Source of the DNA: Chromera velia
Lineage: Eukaryota; Sar; Chromeraceae
Direction: 5' to 3'
Assembly: GCA_018398765.1 (NCBI GenBank)
Contig: JAHBMJ010004022.1
Span: 65,993 to 85,569, forward strand
DNA: 19,577 nt
Part shown: positions 8,517-18,260 of the stretch, piece by piece
Numbering within the stretch: the first letter of the stretch is position 1
Layout of the letters: each line of letters opens with the position of its first letter
Made by a program: the position numbers and the translations under genes
Notes under the pieces: model-generated
Told to the model about the DNA's origin: nothing
What the model saw: the letters and a program-made list of their open reading frames with translations, nothing else
Databases searched by the model: none

Positions 8517-10406
8517 ATGACAGACAGTGCGGCAGGTCTTGGAGCATCTGCCCCCCCTTCAACGAAACCCTACCGGTGGGTTGGTTCTCTCCATTCACCC
8601 ACCTGTCTCTCTTCTCTCTTCCTGTCTCTCATTCACGTCTACCGCCCCCTGCTGACTCTCGTTTATGCAGGATGGAGATGTGCATCTACTTCCAGGAAGG
8701 GCGGTGTCCGAAGGGGGACAACTGCGTTTTCGCACACGGTGAAAAGGTGGCTCTCGCTCTCTGGCTTTGGACTCTCTATTCGATTTGAGAGACGGATTGA
8801 GAGAACTTTGTCTTCTCGTACCCACACTTCTTGATTCTTACACTCCCATTAGACTCGGTGACTCTCAAGGGCGAATCGTGCTCCCTGTCTGCTGATCGCC
8901 CCATCCTTTTCCCGTTTGGGCTTTGTCCGTCTCCTTGCGAAGTGTTCTCGACTTCTTGTGTATGTATTCTGAGGGCACGTAGGGGAAAGGAAATTACTGA
9001 TCTTTTCGTCCGTCGCACAACCTCCTGTTCCTTCTCTTCTCTTCTTCGTCTGCCCTCCCCCCGAAGCCGAGGGCACAGCATTTCTCTGCCTTCAGCCTCT
9101 CCTCTTCCCTTCTCCTCTCCAACCCCCCCTTTTCCTCCGCTTTCCTGTCATGTCCGACCGTTCTTTTTCATCCATGATGGACTCTTTTCTGGTTTTTCAT
9201 TTCTTCTACACTTCCTCCTTCCCCCTTTCGTGTCTTTGCTTCACTCTTGTTTCTGCTTGATGACTTGTTCTGGGGGGCCGCGCTCGACCAGAGGGACTCG
9301 AGCGCTTCCCCTCAGTGTATTCATTCCACGGCTTCCACACAGGAATTAACATATCAATGCACTGTCTACATACAACATACATTCACGTTCCTTCGCTTGA
9401 TTGGTTGTTTGCAGGAGCTCCAGCCCCCCCCTTCGCTGACAAGGAGGAAGACGAGTCTCTGCATGAACTTCCAGAAGGGAGTCTGCCCCCTCGCAACAGA
9501 GGACTGCGAATTCGCGCACGGGAAGGAGGACTTGAGCCTGGAGATTTTCAACGTCCTTCCCAAGTCCAAAATATCGCTCTGTCGGCCGTGGATGATCAAG
9601 GGAAGCTGCTCCCTCGGGGACGCCTGTCTGAACGCACACGGAACGGAGGAGCTGAAGCCTCGAAAGTACGTCAGTGAGTGGAAACAGTTGTGTGGCAATG
9701 TACCCTCCCTGCTCTCTCGCACAGTTGGCACCTGTCCAATCAGTGAGTGAGGGACCCAAGGCACTCTCCCCGGCGGTCCCTTATCATTCCATCTGGGCAT
9801 CTACACAAACAGTTCGTCACTCAGAATTCCTGTGCGAGAATTACGTCGTGTGTGTAGAAGACAGAGCGAAAAGAAAGACCGAGGAGACGCGGTGCACGGC
9901 ATCACGTGCGTTCTCTTGCGACTCCCGCGTCTAGTCACTTGCTTGCTCACAAGCAGTCACAGTTGACATGCATGTCTGTGTGCAACTGATGTGGGTAGAA
10001 AGAAAGTTGAACGAATGCTTGGAGGGTCTGTCTAACGCTCTCTCTCTGTTTGCAGGTACCGTTGGGCGGACATCGAGAAGCGTGCCTGCGTTTACTTTCA
10101 TACAGAATTCCTTTTCATACTAAAAACGCTCTTTGCAGGTACCGTTGGGCGGACATCGAGAAGCGTGCCAAGAAGGAGGAAGTGGAGATGGGGTCTGCGC
10201 TCGAGGGTGAGGAAGGAATTGCGTGCGTGGGGGGGGGCGCGTCTTTGCATTCATTCCATCTACTTGGGAGGGACTTGGGATTGCTTCTTGAATGAGTTTT
10301 TGAGTCCTTTTCTTTTTTTCGTTCGTTGTCGCGATCGTTTGAGGAATCCATTTCTCTCTCTGTCTCCTGTTGGCTTTCTTTGCAGAGTCTCGCTGCCTCA
10401 AATTCT

Positions 10407-10451
<45 letters not shown>

Positions 10452-10958
10452 AAAGTGGGCTGTTCTAACAGGATGATGTGAGTGCAGTCGTGCATCGAGA
10501 ATGTGTGTCGAAAAGTTTCATTGATACAGTATTCTTGCTTGCATTTGATTAGTTGTTCGATCTGCACAACGATGCATGCAGAGTGCATCGCTCGTCTAGA
10601 GGCAGGGCAAACCCCCGCGAAGATCCGTCTGGGACCCCTGACCTGGGTTGCTCTGGAGAAGAAAAAAAGGACCGTGGCTGTCAGTCCGCAGCTGGAGGGT
10701 CGAGGAGACGGGGGCGACTCAGGAAGAGATCCGACAGCCTCAACCCAGACGACGACAGGCGGGCCCACCGAAGCGGGGAAGGGGGGTGCTGCAGGGGAGG
10801 GGAAGAAACAACCCGAAGAGAGTGCGGGTGGTGTGGAGGGTCACAAAGGGGAAACTCAAAAAGAAGAAAAACAAAAGGAGAGGGGGGACAAGGACTCTTC
10901 AGCAGGATCTCATGAAACCGAACCGGACCCTTTTCCCGTCAGTGCGGCAGGGATGTAA
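8517..10958 (+). CDS. Triple CCCH zinc-finger protein (five exons)
   Basis: Exons are 8517-8575, 8671-8746, 9415-9665, 10139-10206 and 10582-10958. Phases agree at every junction, and introns (95, 668, 473 and 375 bp) are GT-AG with pyrimidine-rich acceptors. The product is 276 residues. Zinc fingers: CX7CX5CX3H at about residues 23-41 (CIYFQEGRCPKGDNCVFAH), CX7CX6CX3H at about 61-80 (CMNFQKGVCPLATEDCEFAH) and CX8CX5CX3H at about 101-120 (CRPWMIKGSCSLGDACLNAH). KTSLC and KISLC lead-ins and FAHG tails are typical of this RNA-binding class. A charged helix (YRWADIEKRAKKEEVEM) follows, then a Lys/Glu/Gly-rich disordered tail ending in TAA. The likely role is binding mRNA to control stability or processing; the target is unknown. 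The acceptor of exon 4 is duplicated 83 bp upstream (10056). An in-phase donor at 10938 could skip the stop and join to 11553. The donor at 8747 (GTGGCT) is weak but is required by phase. Confidence 0.82.
10049..10169 (+). repeat. Duplicated splice acceptor with exon 4 start (83-bp period)
   Basis: TTTGCAG plus the first 31 bases of exon 4 (GTACCGTTGGGCGGACATCG and onward to CGTGCC) occur at 10049-10086 and again at 10132-10169. AACGCTCT also precedes both copies. Only the second copy continues into the charged helix in frame. Because 83 is not a multiple of three, use of the first copy shifts the frame past the repeat. Confidence 0.9.
10407..10449. repeat. (AG)n microsatellite in intron 4
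   Basis: A near-perfect AG run lies downstream of an alternative acceptor (10385) and within the fourth intron of the CCCH gene. Confidence 0.9.
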
Positions 10959-11546
10959 TCTGTCTGTCTGTACGTATCTATGTATTCATCTATGCGTGTG
11001 TACATGAGTGCATCAGAATCACATGACCTTTTTTTTCAATTTTCTGTTTTGTTTTTTTCATTGTTTTTGATTGATATTCCACGCCTGGATAAAACTTGCT
11101 GCAATTGTTTGTTTGGGAGGGAACTTTCAATTTTTTCAACACGTGAATCCATTGACGTGGATTTTTTGTCTTTCGCATCTCGCAAGGACGTCACGTTGGT
11201 AGAAGGGGAGGGGAAAAAACGCGCGTCGTTTTTCGATTTCGCCGCATCCGCCCCTTCCACTCGCTTTTTGTGTACTTACATCCTGCCGGCTTTTGTAGGT
11301 AGACGTTCACTCCAAGGAATAGGTGTAGCTGGGCGTGCATGACTGGTAGCTAGTCGACTGGTGTAAGATTCTGTGTGTCCAAAGTTCACCATGCAGTGAT
11401 GTCATTCCTCCCTGCCCCCTCATGTGTTCGTTTTGTTTGTGCAATGCCTCCCTGCCCCCTCATGTGTTTGTTTTGTTTGTGCAATGCCTCCCTGCCCCCC
11501 TTAATTGCCCTTGCCTTCCTGCCCCCATGCCCCCATGCCCCCATGC
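10959..11546 (+). other. Intron or intergenic spacer between CCCH exons and the long Pro-rich exon
   Basis: T-rich at 11030-11075. A CACGTG box (about 11141) and GACGTCAC (about 11188) could be promoter elements if a separate gene starts downstream. A pyrimidine-rich tract leads to the acceptor at 11552, as expected of an intron. Whether this is an intron of one gene or a promoter between two genes is not decided by the sequence. Confidence 0.4.
11407..11500. repeat. 40-bp tandem repeat, about 2.4 copies
   Basis: A unit beginning CCTCCCTGCCCCCTCATGTG repeats at 11407, 11447 and 11487 (partial), with one C/T difference between the first two. CCCCATG triplets follow at 11523-11545. Together they form the pyrimidine tract before the acceptor at 11552. 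Confidence 0.9.
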
Positions 11547-14500
11547 ATGCAGGTCTGGTTGGTGCACCATGAGTCTACTCGGTCCTACCTGCAGTCTCTC
11601 GACATGGGCCTTCTCCTGTTTGTCCGCAGTGATTTCCTCCTGCACCAACGCCTGGCTGCTGAGAAGCTCAAGGAGGGCGGGAAGGAAGGGAAGGAGAAGG
11701 CAAAAGAGAAGAAGAAACCAGAGGAAAGAAACGTGGAGCAGGGAGAAGGGAAAAAGGAGCTTCCTCAGGAGCAACCCAAGAATCAACTTCGCTTGGCCTC
11801 AGTACACGAGACTGCGAATCTTGAGAGTGAGGAAGACAGCATGTCGAGGGCAAAACAGAAGAAGAAAAACAAAACGGAAAAGGGCAGTGCCCAAACCAAC
11901 AACAGTAGCAATGACACGGGAACCCAAGCGAAATCGACCCCCGCGCCCACCCTGCCAACAGGACCCCATGATACCAATAGAGCTGAAAAGCAGCAGCAGC
12001 AGCAGCCACGCCCAAATTCCTTTGGGCCCTCGCTTGCCGCTTCTCTCACCCCCCGCACGCGGAGTGAAGCCCGAGTCTCTGAGCCCCCTTCCACCCATGC
12101 AGCCAGGCCTCGGCCGGAGATTCTCCCCAGACCCCCCCCTTCCCCTTCCCCTTCCCCTTCCTACGTGCCTCCAAGCAGAAACGCCCACCCCCCTCCAGCT
12201 CCAAACGGATTCCAGCCGCCGCTCCCTGCGTCTGACTATCCGTACCCTCTCCCTGAGCATCAGGGTCTTCCTCCCCGACCGTCCGAGCTAAATGCAAAGA
12301 GACCAGGGGCACCATTTGTTCCTGACCAGACCTTGCAGCCCCAAACCACCCGCCCCTCCTTTCCTTTGGACCCTCCTGCACGCCCGCCCTTCCGTCTCTC
12401 TCTCTCGAACAGATCCTCACTTGCGCAATTGGGACATCCCCCCTTCCCCTTCCCCTTTCTGCACCCGAATGGAACTCCGGTTGTTGATAGTCGGTTCGTG
12501 CCCACGCACTCGCACCGTCTCACCCATGTCCCTGTCAGTGCAGCTGCAGTTGCCCCCACCCCCCCTCCCGCTAACGGAACCAATCGCGACAACCCCTGCC
12601 TCACTCACCCAGACACCCTCCCTGTCTCTGTGTCCCCCGGTCCGGAAGACAGAAAGAAGGCGGCGGAGGGGAACAGAGACGGGACAAGAGAAAGTGTTGT
12701 GGCAGCAGGGGAAGGGCAAAAGAGGAGCCTGATCAGTAATGCAGACGCCAACCAAATCGGGCTTGCCGTCTCTTCATCTTCCCCCATCCAGCCTGCCAGT
12801 GGCCCCAGAGGACCGCCGTGCCCCCCGACAGCTGTTTCCCCACAGGAGGCAGACGCGAATGCAATGCTCAGTGCACTGCAAGCAACCCCCGCCTACGGTC
12901 CGCCCCCCAAATCAACTACGAACTCCTTGCTGAGTATCCAACCGCAGGCAGTCTCTTCCCACTTGCAGCAGCCCGCCTCTCACACAGCACCAGAGCCTCT
13001 TGCAGGACGACAGATTGGTGGTGATGAACAGCCGGTCCAGGACAGAGTGAGAGAACCGGAAGGCCGGGGGGAAAGCGAAAACAAGTCAGGGAGCGGAGGA
13101 CTCACAGGCACGACCGCAGCAACACCCAGGCGCGAAATGCAAATCGATTCCCAGATCCAAAATCATCAGGAGAGGAATATTAAGAAGAGCAAAAAGAGCA
13201 ACAACAAACACCCCATGCAGACTTCGCCCTCTGTCCGGGAGGTGGTGGAGCCCGTTGACGGTCCCCTTCCTCCGCCTCCCCCCTTCAGCCCTCCTCCATC
13301 CCGCCCGGCAGTCCCGTGCGAAGAGGAGCTCCGGCTCCTTCGCTCTCGTCATCGATGGGGGTACATGAACGGATTTGGGGGTGTGGGGGGCTGTACGCCC
13401 GACGGCGTGCTCCCCCCACCCTCTGCTGTGCCTGTGGCCGTGGGGAGAGAGGCTGCAAGCGCCTTTAGAAAGCTGCATGGCGTGCATGGGGCTGGAATGG
13501 GGGGGGGACAGCGTGTGAGGGGGACCCGGGAAGAGGGTGGGTCTTTTTTCCCTGATCTGAAAGGGTCGGGATCTCCGTCAGAGAGCGGGGACGTCTCGTT
13601 GCCTCAGGGGTCGGAGGTCGGGAGCTGTGGTAGCAGTGTGGCAGGAGATCGGTTCGGTCTCTCTGATCATGGACAGGGGGAACGCGATGACGAAGGGGGC
13701 TCTCCTTCTGAGTGCGTGTCTGAGTTTGCAAGCGAGGAGGAGTGGAGAAGTGCGTGTGGGGGGGAAGGGGAAGGGGATAGCTTGTTTGCCGCAAGTGTTC
13801 TGGGTGAGTGATGATCGAGGAGTGTGCCTGAAGTTCGTTCGGATGGGTGGGGCCCTGGAGGTGTTCAGAGATTTCCGGTCTCTCTCGGGGATTGCAAAAG
13901 GAATTTTTCCCGTCGATCCTTTCCGTTCTTTGCCTCCATGTGCTCTGCCTGGAGGGTGTGGGGAAAAGAGTTGAGTCAAGGGCTCGCTTCGGTTTCGCGT
14001 ATACATTCACAGAGGAGGGAAGGGGAGGGGAGGAAAGACGAAAATGAAAAAAAGGCAAATCCTTCAGAGCAGCCTGATCTTTCGTTTTCGATGGTTTGTT
14101 TCTTCCTTCTTTCTTTTTTGACATCAAGCCAAAAAAAGGGACATCGTCGGACACAAAGTCACGGAGGGGCGGGTGTTGCAAGATGTCTCCTTCAAGGGGG
14201 GGGGGAGGGTTCGTTCTCTGGTCTCTCTTGCAGACCAGAGAAAGAAAGAAAGCTTTTGAAAGGAAGGGAAGAGGGGCCTCAATCTGAATGACGCCCAGAG
14301 AAGCATTGGGGGAGGAGGCTTGTTGACCGTTGCAGTATCAAAACGTTTCATGTGACTTGTATGACCAGGGCAAGTGAGAGGGAAAGGAAAGAAAAGGACT
14401 GTGTTGTGTTGTGTTGTGTTGTGCGTTCTTCCTTCCTTCCTTCCTTCCTTCCTTCCTTTCCTGCGCCCGTACTTTTCTTTCTATTCTCCTTCCTCTTTTC

Positions 14501-14700
14501 TCTCTTCTTTTTTCCTTCCTGGACTTCGTGTCTTTTTCTTTCTCCTTTTTTCCTGCAATCCTGCTTGCCGTGTGCCCTCCAAGGAAGGTGAGGCAACGGG
14601 AAGATTCGTCGAACGAAGCCACCATAAGAAGAACAAGGGTATGGTAGGGTACTTGGATCCAGGGAATGCGGATCTGTACGTGTCTTTTGATCCCATCTGA
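11547..14700 (+). CDS. Long proline-rich, mostly disordered protein (two exons)
   Basis: A 768-codon open frame covers this region. The model is exon 11547 (ATG) or 11553 (acceptor GCATGCAG) to 13803, donor CTGG|GTGAGT, intron 13804-14587 with a very pyrimidine-rich 3' end, then exon 14588-14700 ending TGA. Phases match, giving about 789 residues. The start (WLVHHESTRSYLQSLDMGLL, then LFVRSDFLLHQRL) looks folded. It is followed by a Lys/Glu-rich coil, a polyGln run (QQQQQ near 11993), a long Pro/Ser-rich segment including a CCTTCC-encoded PSPSPS, and near 13320-13500 a conserved-looking block (EELRLLRSRHRWGYMNGFGG). The last exon ends GMVGYLDPGNADLYVSFDPI. No known domain was recognised. Without the last splice the frame stops at 13811 (VLGE). 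It may be the 3' part of the CCCH gene, via the donor at 10938. Confidence 0.6.
14401..14462. repeat. (GTGTT)n and (CTTC)n microsatellites
   Basis: Four to five GTGTT units (14401-14423) are followed by about nine CTTC units (14427-14462). Both lie inside the last intron of the Pro-rich gene and contribute to its polypyrimidine tract. Confidence 0.9.
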
Positions 14701-15161
14701 AATAACGCGGCACGCCGTCCGAGCTAAATTCGGGGTGCGAATGGCCCGGAAAGCAAAAATGGAGACCGCTGTTTCCCGACGAGTTTCGCTGTGGAACCGC
14801 GGTACGCACTTTCCTCCCCGCGCAAATCATGCGAACTGACTTGTCCAAAAGAAAAGGTGGGGGGGTTGGTGGATTGGCATGTCGTTCTTTGGTCTCTTCC
14901 TGTCTCTCTGGCATGCGCGCGCGTGTGCGCGAGCGCGTCAGTTCCTTCGTTCCCTCTGCCTCTTTCTATTCCTTTATGTGTGCGATGCATGCGGCCATCT
15001 CTGACACAGTCGAAGTTTTCTTCTCCTCTTTCTAGCATGTGTCTTTCTCGTGCTCTTTTCACTGTGGGTAGGCGCTTCCCTGTCTGCCTTTCTCCTGTCT
15101 TTCCTTGCCCTGTTTGTGTCTGTGACTTGTGTTCATGTGTCTGCATGATGGTACGTGTCGG
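14701..15161. other. Downstream region, no gene seen
   Basis: Presumed 3' flank of the gene ending at 14700. An alternating purine-pyrimidine GCGCGCGTGTGCGCGAGCGCG patch lies near 14914-14937 and could adopt Z-DNA. The rest is pyrimidine-rich with no recognisable coding signal. Confidence 0.4.
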
Positions 15162-15513
15162 ATTTCTCAAAAAGTCGGATGCGATTTGGTAAGAGAAGAG
15201 CAGCTTTGTGCATCGCTTCTAAAGAAGCGATGCACAAAGAAAGAAGGAGATCTGGAAGCGCTTCTGCAAGCGCTCTGCGAACGGTTGTAAGACTGTGTGG
15301 TGTATTCCTTCCTCCGTCTCCCCTTTTTCCCTCCCCATTTCTCAAAAAGTCGGATGCGATTTGGTAAGAGAAGAGCAGCTTTGTGCATCGGCTTCTTTAG
15401 AAGCGATGCACAAAGAAAGAAGGAGATCTGGAAGCGCTTCTGCAAGCGCTCTGCGAACGGTTGTAAGACTGTGTGGTGTATTCCTTCCTCCGTCTCTCCT
15501 TTCTCCCTCCCCT
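15162..15513. repeat. 175-bp tandem duplication with nested hairpins
   Basis: Copy 1 is 15162-15336 and copy 2 is 15337-15513, differing by a few bases. Each contains a long hairpin: in copy 1 a perfect 17-bp stem with only AA at the centre (15204-15239); in copy 2 TT at the centre and one extra G in the left arm (15379-15415). A second hairpin follows, AGCGCTT-CTGC-AAGCGCT (15257-15274 in copy 1). Both copies start ATTTCTCAAAAAGTCGGATG and end in a pyrimidine tract. No coding sense is evident. Confidence 0.9.
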
Positions 15514-15878
15514 CTTGCCCTTTTTCTTTCAGCCTTCATCCGCATCAAAGAAAGAAAGAAAGAAAGAAAGAAACAACGAACGAGAGAAGAAAACAAAGGG
15601 GAAGACGAAATTAAAGCAGACAGATGGGACGACGCGATTGGTGGAATTCTTTGTCTGTCCATCCTTCTGGGATGGATCTTCATTACATGTTGCATTCAGT
15701 GTTTCTTTGTGCTACTTCTTTCTTTTTTTTTTTTCCTTCTTTCTTTCTTTCTTTCTTTCTTTTCCTTCCTTTCTTTCTTTCTTCCTTCCTTCCTTCCTTC
15801 CTTCCTTCCTTCCTTCCTTCCTTCCCTTCCTTCCTTCCTTTCTTTCTTTCTTTCTTTCTTCCTTTCTTTCTTTCTCTC

Positions 15879-15921
<43 letters not shown>

Positions 15922-16115
15922 CTTCCTTCCTTCCTTCCTTTTTTTAAATTCGTTTTGTTTGTTTGTTTCTTCCTTCGGTCTGTCTGTCGGTCTGTCTGTC
16001 TGTCTGTCTCGCTTTCTGTCTCTCTCACTTTCTGTTTGTGTGTTTCTCTGTCTGAATGAATGAATGAAAAGAAAAGGAAACCAATCTGTCTGTCTGTCTG
16101 TCTGTCTGTCTGTGT
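15514..16115. repeat. Long homopyrimidine and tetranucleotide repeat tract
   Basis: A GAAA run (15546-15572) is followed by an almost pure CTTT/CCTT/CTCT tract (15715-15944) and CTGT arrays (about 15976-16010 and 16087-16112). The strand asymmetry produces long spurious ORFs in five frames. No gene is supported. Confidence 0.9.
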
Positions 16116-17092
16116 ATCTGTCTGCCTGACTTTCTTTGCCGAGTTTTGAGTCCTTTTGGTGCCCTCTGCGTGGAGGGATCGAGGGGCTGATGGAAAGAAG
16201 GAAGGATTGATCAATCGGAGGATGAAGGGAGGAAAAAATAAACATCTATCGATCGATCGAGGAAGAAAAAGAGAGGACGGGCCAGTGATCCCTTGTGTCT
16301 CCGTCTTCATTCCCTTTCCTTCGCCGCCATTTTTGCAAGAAGGCTGAAAGAAACGTATTGAACGAACCTCACGTTATGTATCTGACATCTCTTGTCTTGT
16401 CTGCTTCCTGGATGAACGGACGAGCGGTCGAAGTTTTTCCAGGCACGGAAGGGAGGGAGCCTGCAGGCAGTGCCTCCATGAATGCATTCGTGGAGCGACA
16501 ATCAAAAGAAGGGGGCCCGCCCATTCAAAATGAGAGAGAGAGAGAGAGAGAGACGAACAGCCAGATCAGAATCGGGGATCGACCGGTCTTCTGTCATTCA
16601 CCCTACCGGAGTGGCAGTCGTAGCCGGCAGATTCGATGGATGGATGGATGGATGGATGGATGGATGAAAAGGAATCGTGGGTGCAGCAGAAGATGTACGG
16701 ACTGAAGAGCGAGTTGTCCGCGGAAGCTGTTATTCTTCTCTCTTCACCTCTTTTCAGCCCACGGCTTCCAGTATAAACAAGAGTCAATGACAGGCATGAA
16801 AGGGCTCTCAGGGGCGGGAAGAGGGCAGTTGAGAAGAAAGAGGGCCGGCGCAAGCAGAGTCCCTCTACCTGCAGGAAGGGCAGGCAGGCAGATAGTCTGT
16901 GTCGGCGAGTGAGTTGTTTCCCACATGCACGTTCTTCTTTTGGGCGCGGTGGGGTCACTGGGGTGCAAGGGTCTCTTCAACGGCGATCATAGTTCTCACA
17001 CTTTGATTGGCTCTCTTTACGGGATGCACCAAGATGTCTCTTCAGTCCGAGCATGCAGGCTAGCATGCAGGACATGACGGGTCATACGCGCA
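16116..17092. other. Low-complexity intergenic DNA with short microsatellites
   Basis: It contains ATCG repeats (about 16247-16260), a GA run (16531-16552) and a GGAT run (about 16635-16665). ORFs in both strands have repeat-driven composition and no recognisable motif. No gene is called. Confidence 0.5.
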
Positions 17093-17173
17093 GTCAAAGG
17101 CGGTCATGGCTTTTTAAGCCGTTTCGTCGCTTCATATGCCTTTGACAGCTAGGGCAGCCTGACTCTGGCTGCC
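17093..17173. other. Cluster of inverted repeats, possible structured RNA or element end
   Basis: GTCAAAGGC (17093-17101) pairs with GCCTTTGAC (17138-17146) as a perfect 9-bp inverted repeat, enclosing GGCTT-TTT-AAGCC. A separate 7-bp hairpin, GGCAGCC/GGCTGCC, follows at 17153-17173. Two GCATGCAGG direct repeats lie just upstream. No match to a tRNA cloverleaf was found. Confidence 0.4.
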
Positions 17174-17311
17174 TGAGTCCACTGCACGCATCGATTATTT
17201 ATGAAGGACAGTTGTACTCCAACTAGCAGGAGTAATTAGCAGCTTAATGAGATGTATGATGAACTATAGATAATTAAAAATCATTAAAAAATGAGATAAA
17301 AGAAAATTAAC

Positions 17312-17731
17312 GTGACAAACACGTTGGACTACACAGGTTCCTACAGGGAAAGACATAGACGGTCCTGGTGTGTGTTTTATGATTCACAGGGTGTGAAGAC
17401 CGAACCGTTGCTGGAAGCTAGGTCAACGTCGAAAAACGAGCAGCGAGTCGCCAAGTGGCAAGCTTTTGTAAAAGATGAGGTCATGAGAGGTATTTTCATT
17501 GGTTGAACATGAATGGTAAAGTGGCAAGCTTCAATGGCAGAGTATGGATGTCACCAAATGACAGTGACCTCACTCGTGACTGACTTTTCCGAATCTCAGT
17601 TCCCCTATGTTAACATCCTGGTCGATCCGGTCACTCCTGAAGCTCTAAGACGGCATAAAAAGAGGAGACAACACTGTGGAAAGACGATTCTTAGACTACT
17701 GTCCTTGAGTTGTTTGGACGTTGGCCAGTGA
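17312..17731 (+). other. Two adjacent short ORFs of unknown nature
   Basis: 17312-17506 (64 residues, reading SWCVFYDSQGVKTEPLLEAR and later VAKWQAFVKDEVMRG) and 17513-17731 (72 residues, reading FPYVNILVDPVTPEALRRHK) follow each other. They look more protein-like than the surrounding repeats. AAGTGGCAAGCTT occurs in both, at 17453 and 17519, giving the echo KWQAF/KWQAS. They may be a remnant of a gene or transposon ORF in AT-rich flanks. No family was recognised. Confidence 0.3.
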
Positions 17732-18260
17732 GCCAACTCCGACAGGGTAACAACGGGTCAAGCAACTCTGCATGCTGAGGAGATAAAATTTCTATCCGTC
17801 TGACATTTATAATATGCCCACACCTTAGCTTGTTTTTTCCCTTTCTGGCTGTTATGATGCTTTGATTGTCTAGAAGCGGTTTTGTTTAGAAAACGGAAAT
17901 GATGAAGCTCTGTTAGATTAGATGCAGTGTACATACATGCAGTCTTGTCTTAAAGCCAAGTCGATCGGGCTGCTCTGGCTGCTGAGGCTGAATTCAGTGC
18001 ACGCGTTGGAGCCGGTTCCGCATTTATCCATGTATGGAGCCGGTTGGGACGGTATACGTGTTACGGAGCCTGGCCGCGCCCGGTCTTCGAGCTCCAAGGC
18101 CCGGCCCGGCACGCGCCTTGCCACATATTAGCCCAGCTATAGTCCTTCACATTGTCAAGTTCACAAGCTCTAAGCAGGCCGATACTAACCGATACTCTCA
18201 TATATGGGGATGCGGCATGCATGAAAAAACCCTTAATCATCATATTCGGCCGCTTGAGAA
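17732..18260. other. Intergenic DNA, no gene seen
   Basis: Mixed composition. GAGCCGGTT occurs twice (about 18008 and 18042), and a GC-rich patch of CCCGGCCCGG type lies at 18070-18118. First CCGATACT copies appear at 18179 and 18189. No coding signal is supported. Confidence 0.4.

Noticed and set aside
9346-9800. Minus-strand ORFs of 137 and 144 codons
   Set aside because: They are antisense shadows of CCCH exon 3, where three zinc-finger motifs are clear on the plus strand.
11407-11545. Regularly spaced repeats considered as a CRISPR-like array
   Set aside because: The 40-bp units are contiguous with no unique spacers and lie in a pyrimidine tract of a eukaryotic splice acceptor region.
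11422-12291. 289-codon ORF overlapping the long Pro-rich frame
   Set aside because: It is a shifted frame of the longer open frame, with Arg/Ser/Pro shadow composition, and it ends well before the 768-codon frame.
15295-16310. Several ORFs of 100-254 codons in both strands
   Set aside because: They are translations of CTTT/CCTT/CTGT repeats (PSFLPSFL, KERKKERK and similar), which stay open in most frames because of composition.
18060-18120. GC-rich palindromic patch considered as a tRNA or structured RNA
   Set aside because: No cloverleaf arms or conserved tRNA boxes could be assembled.
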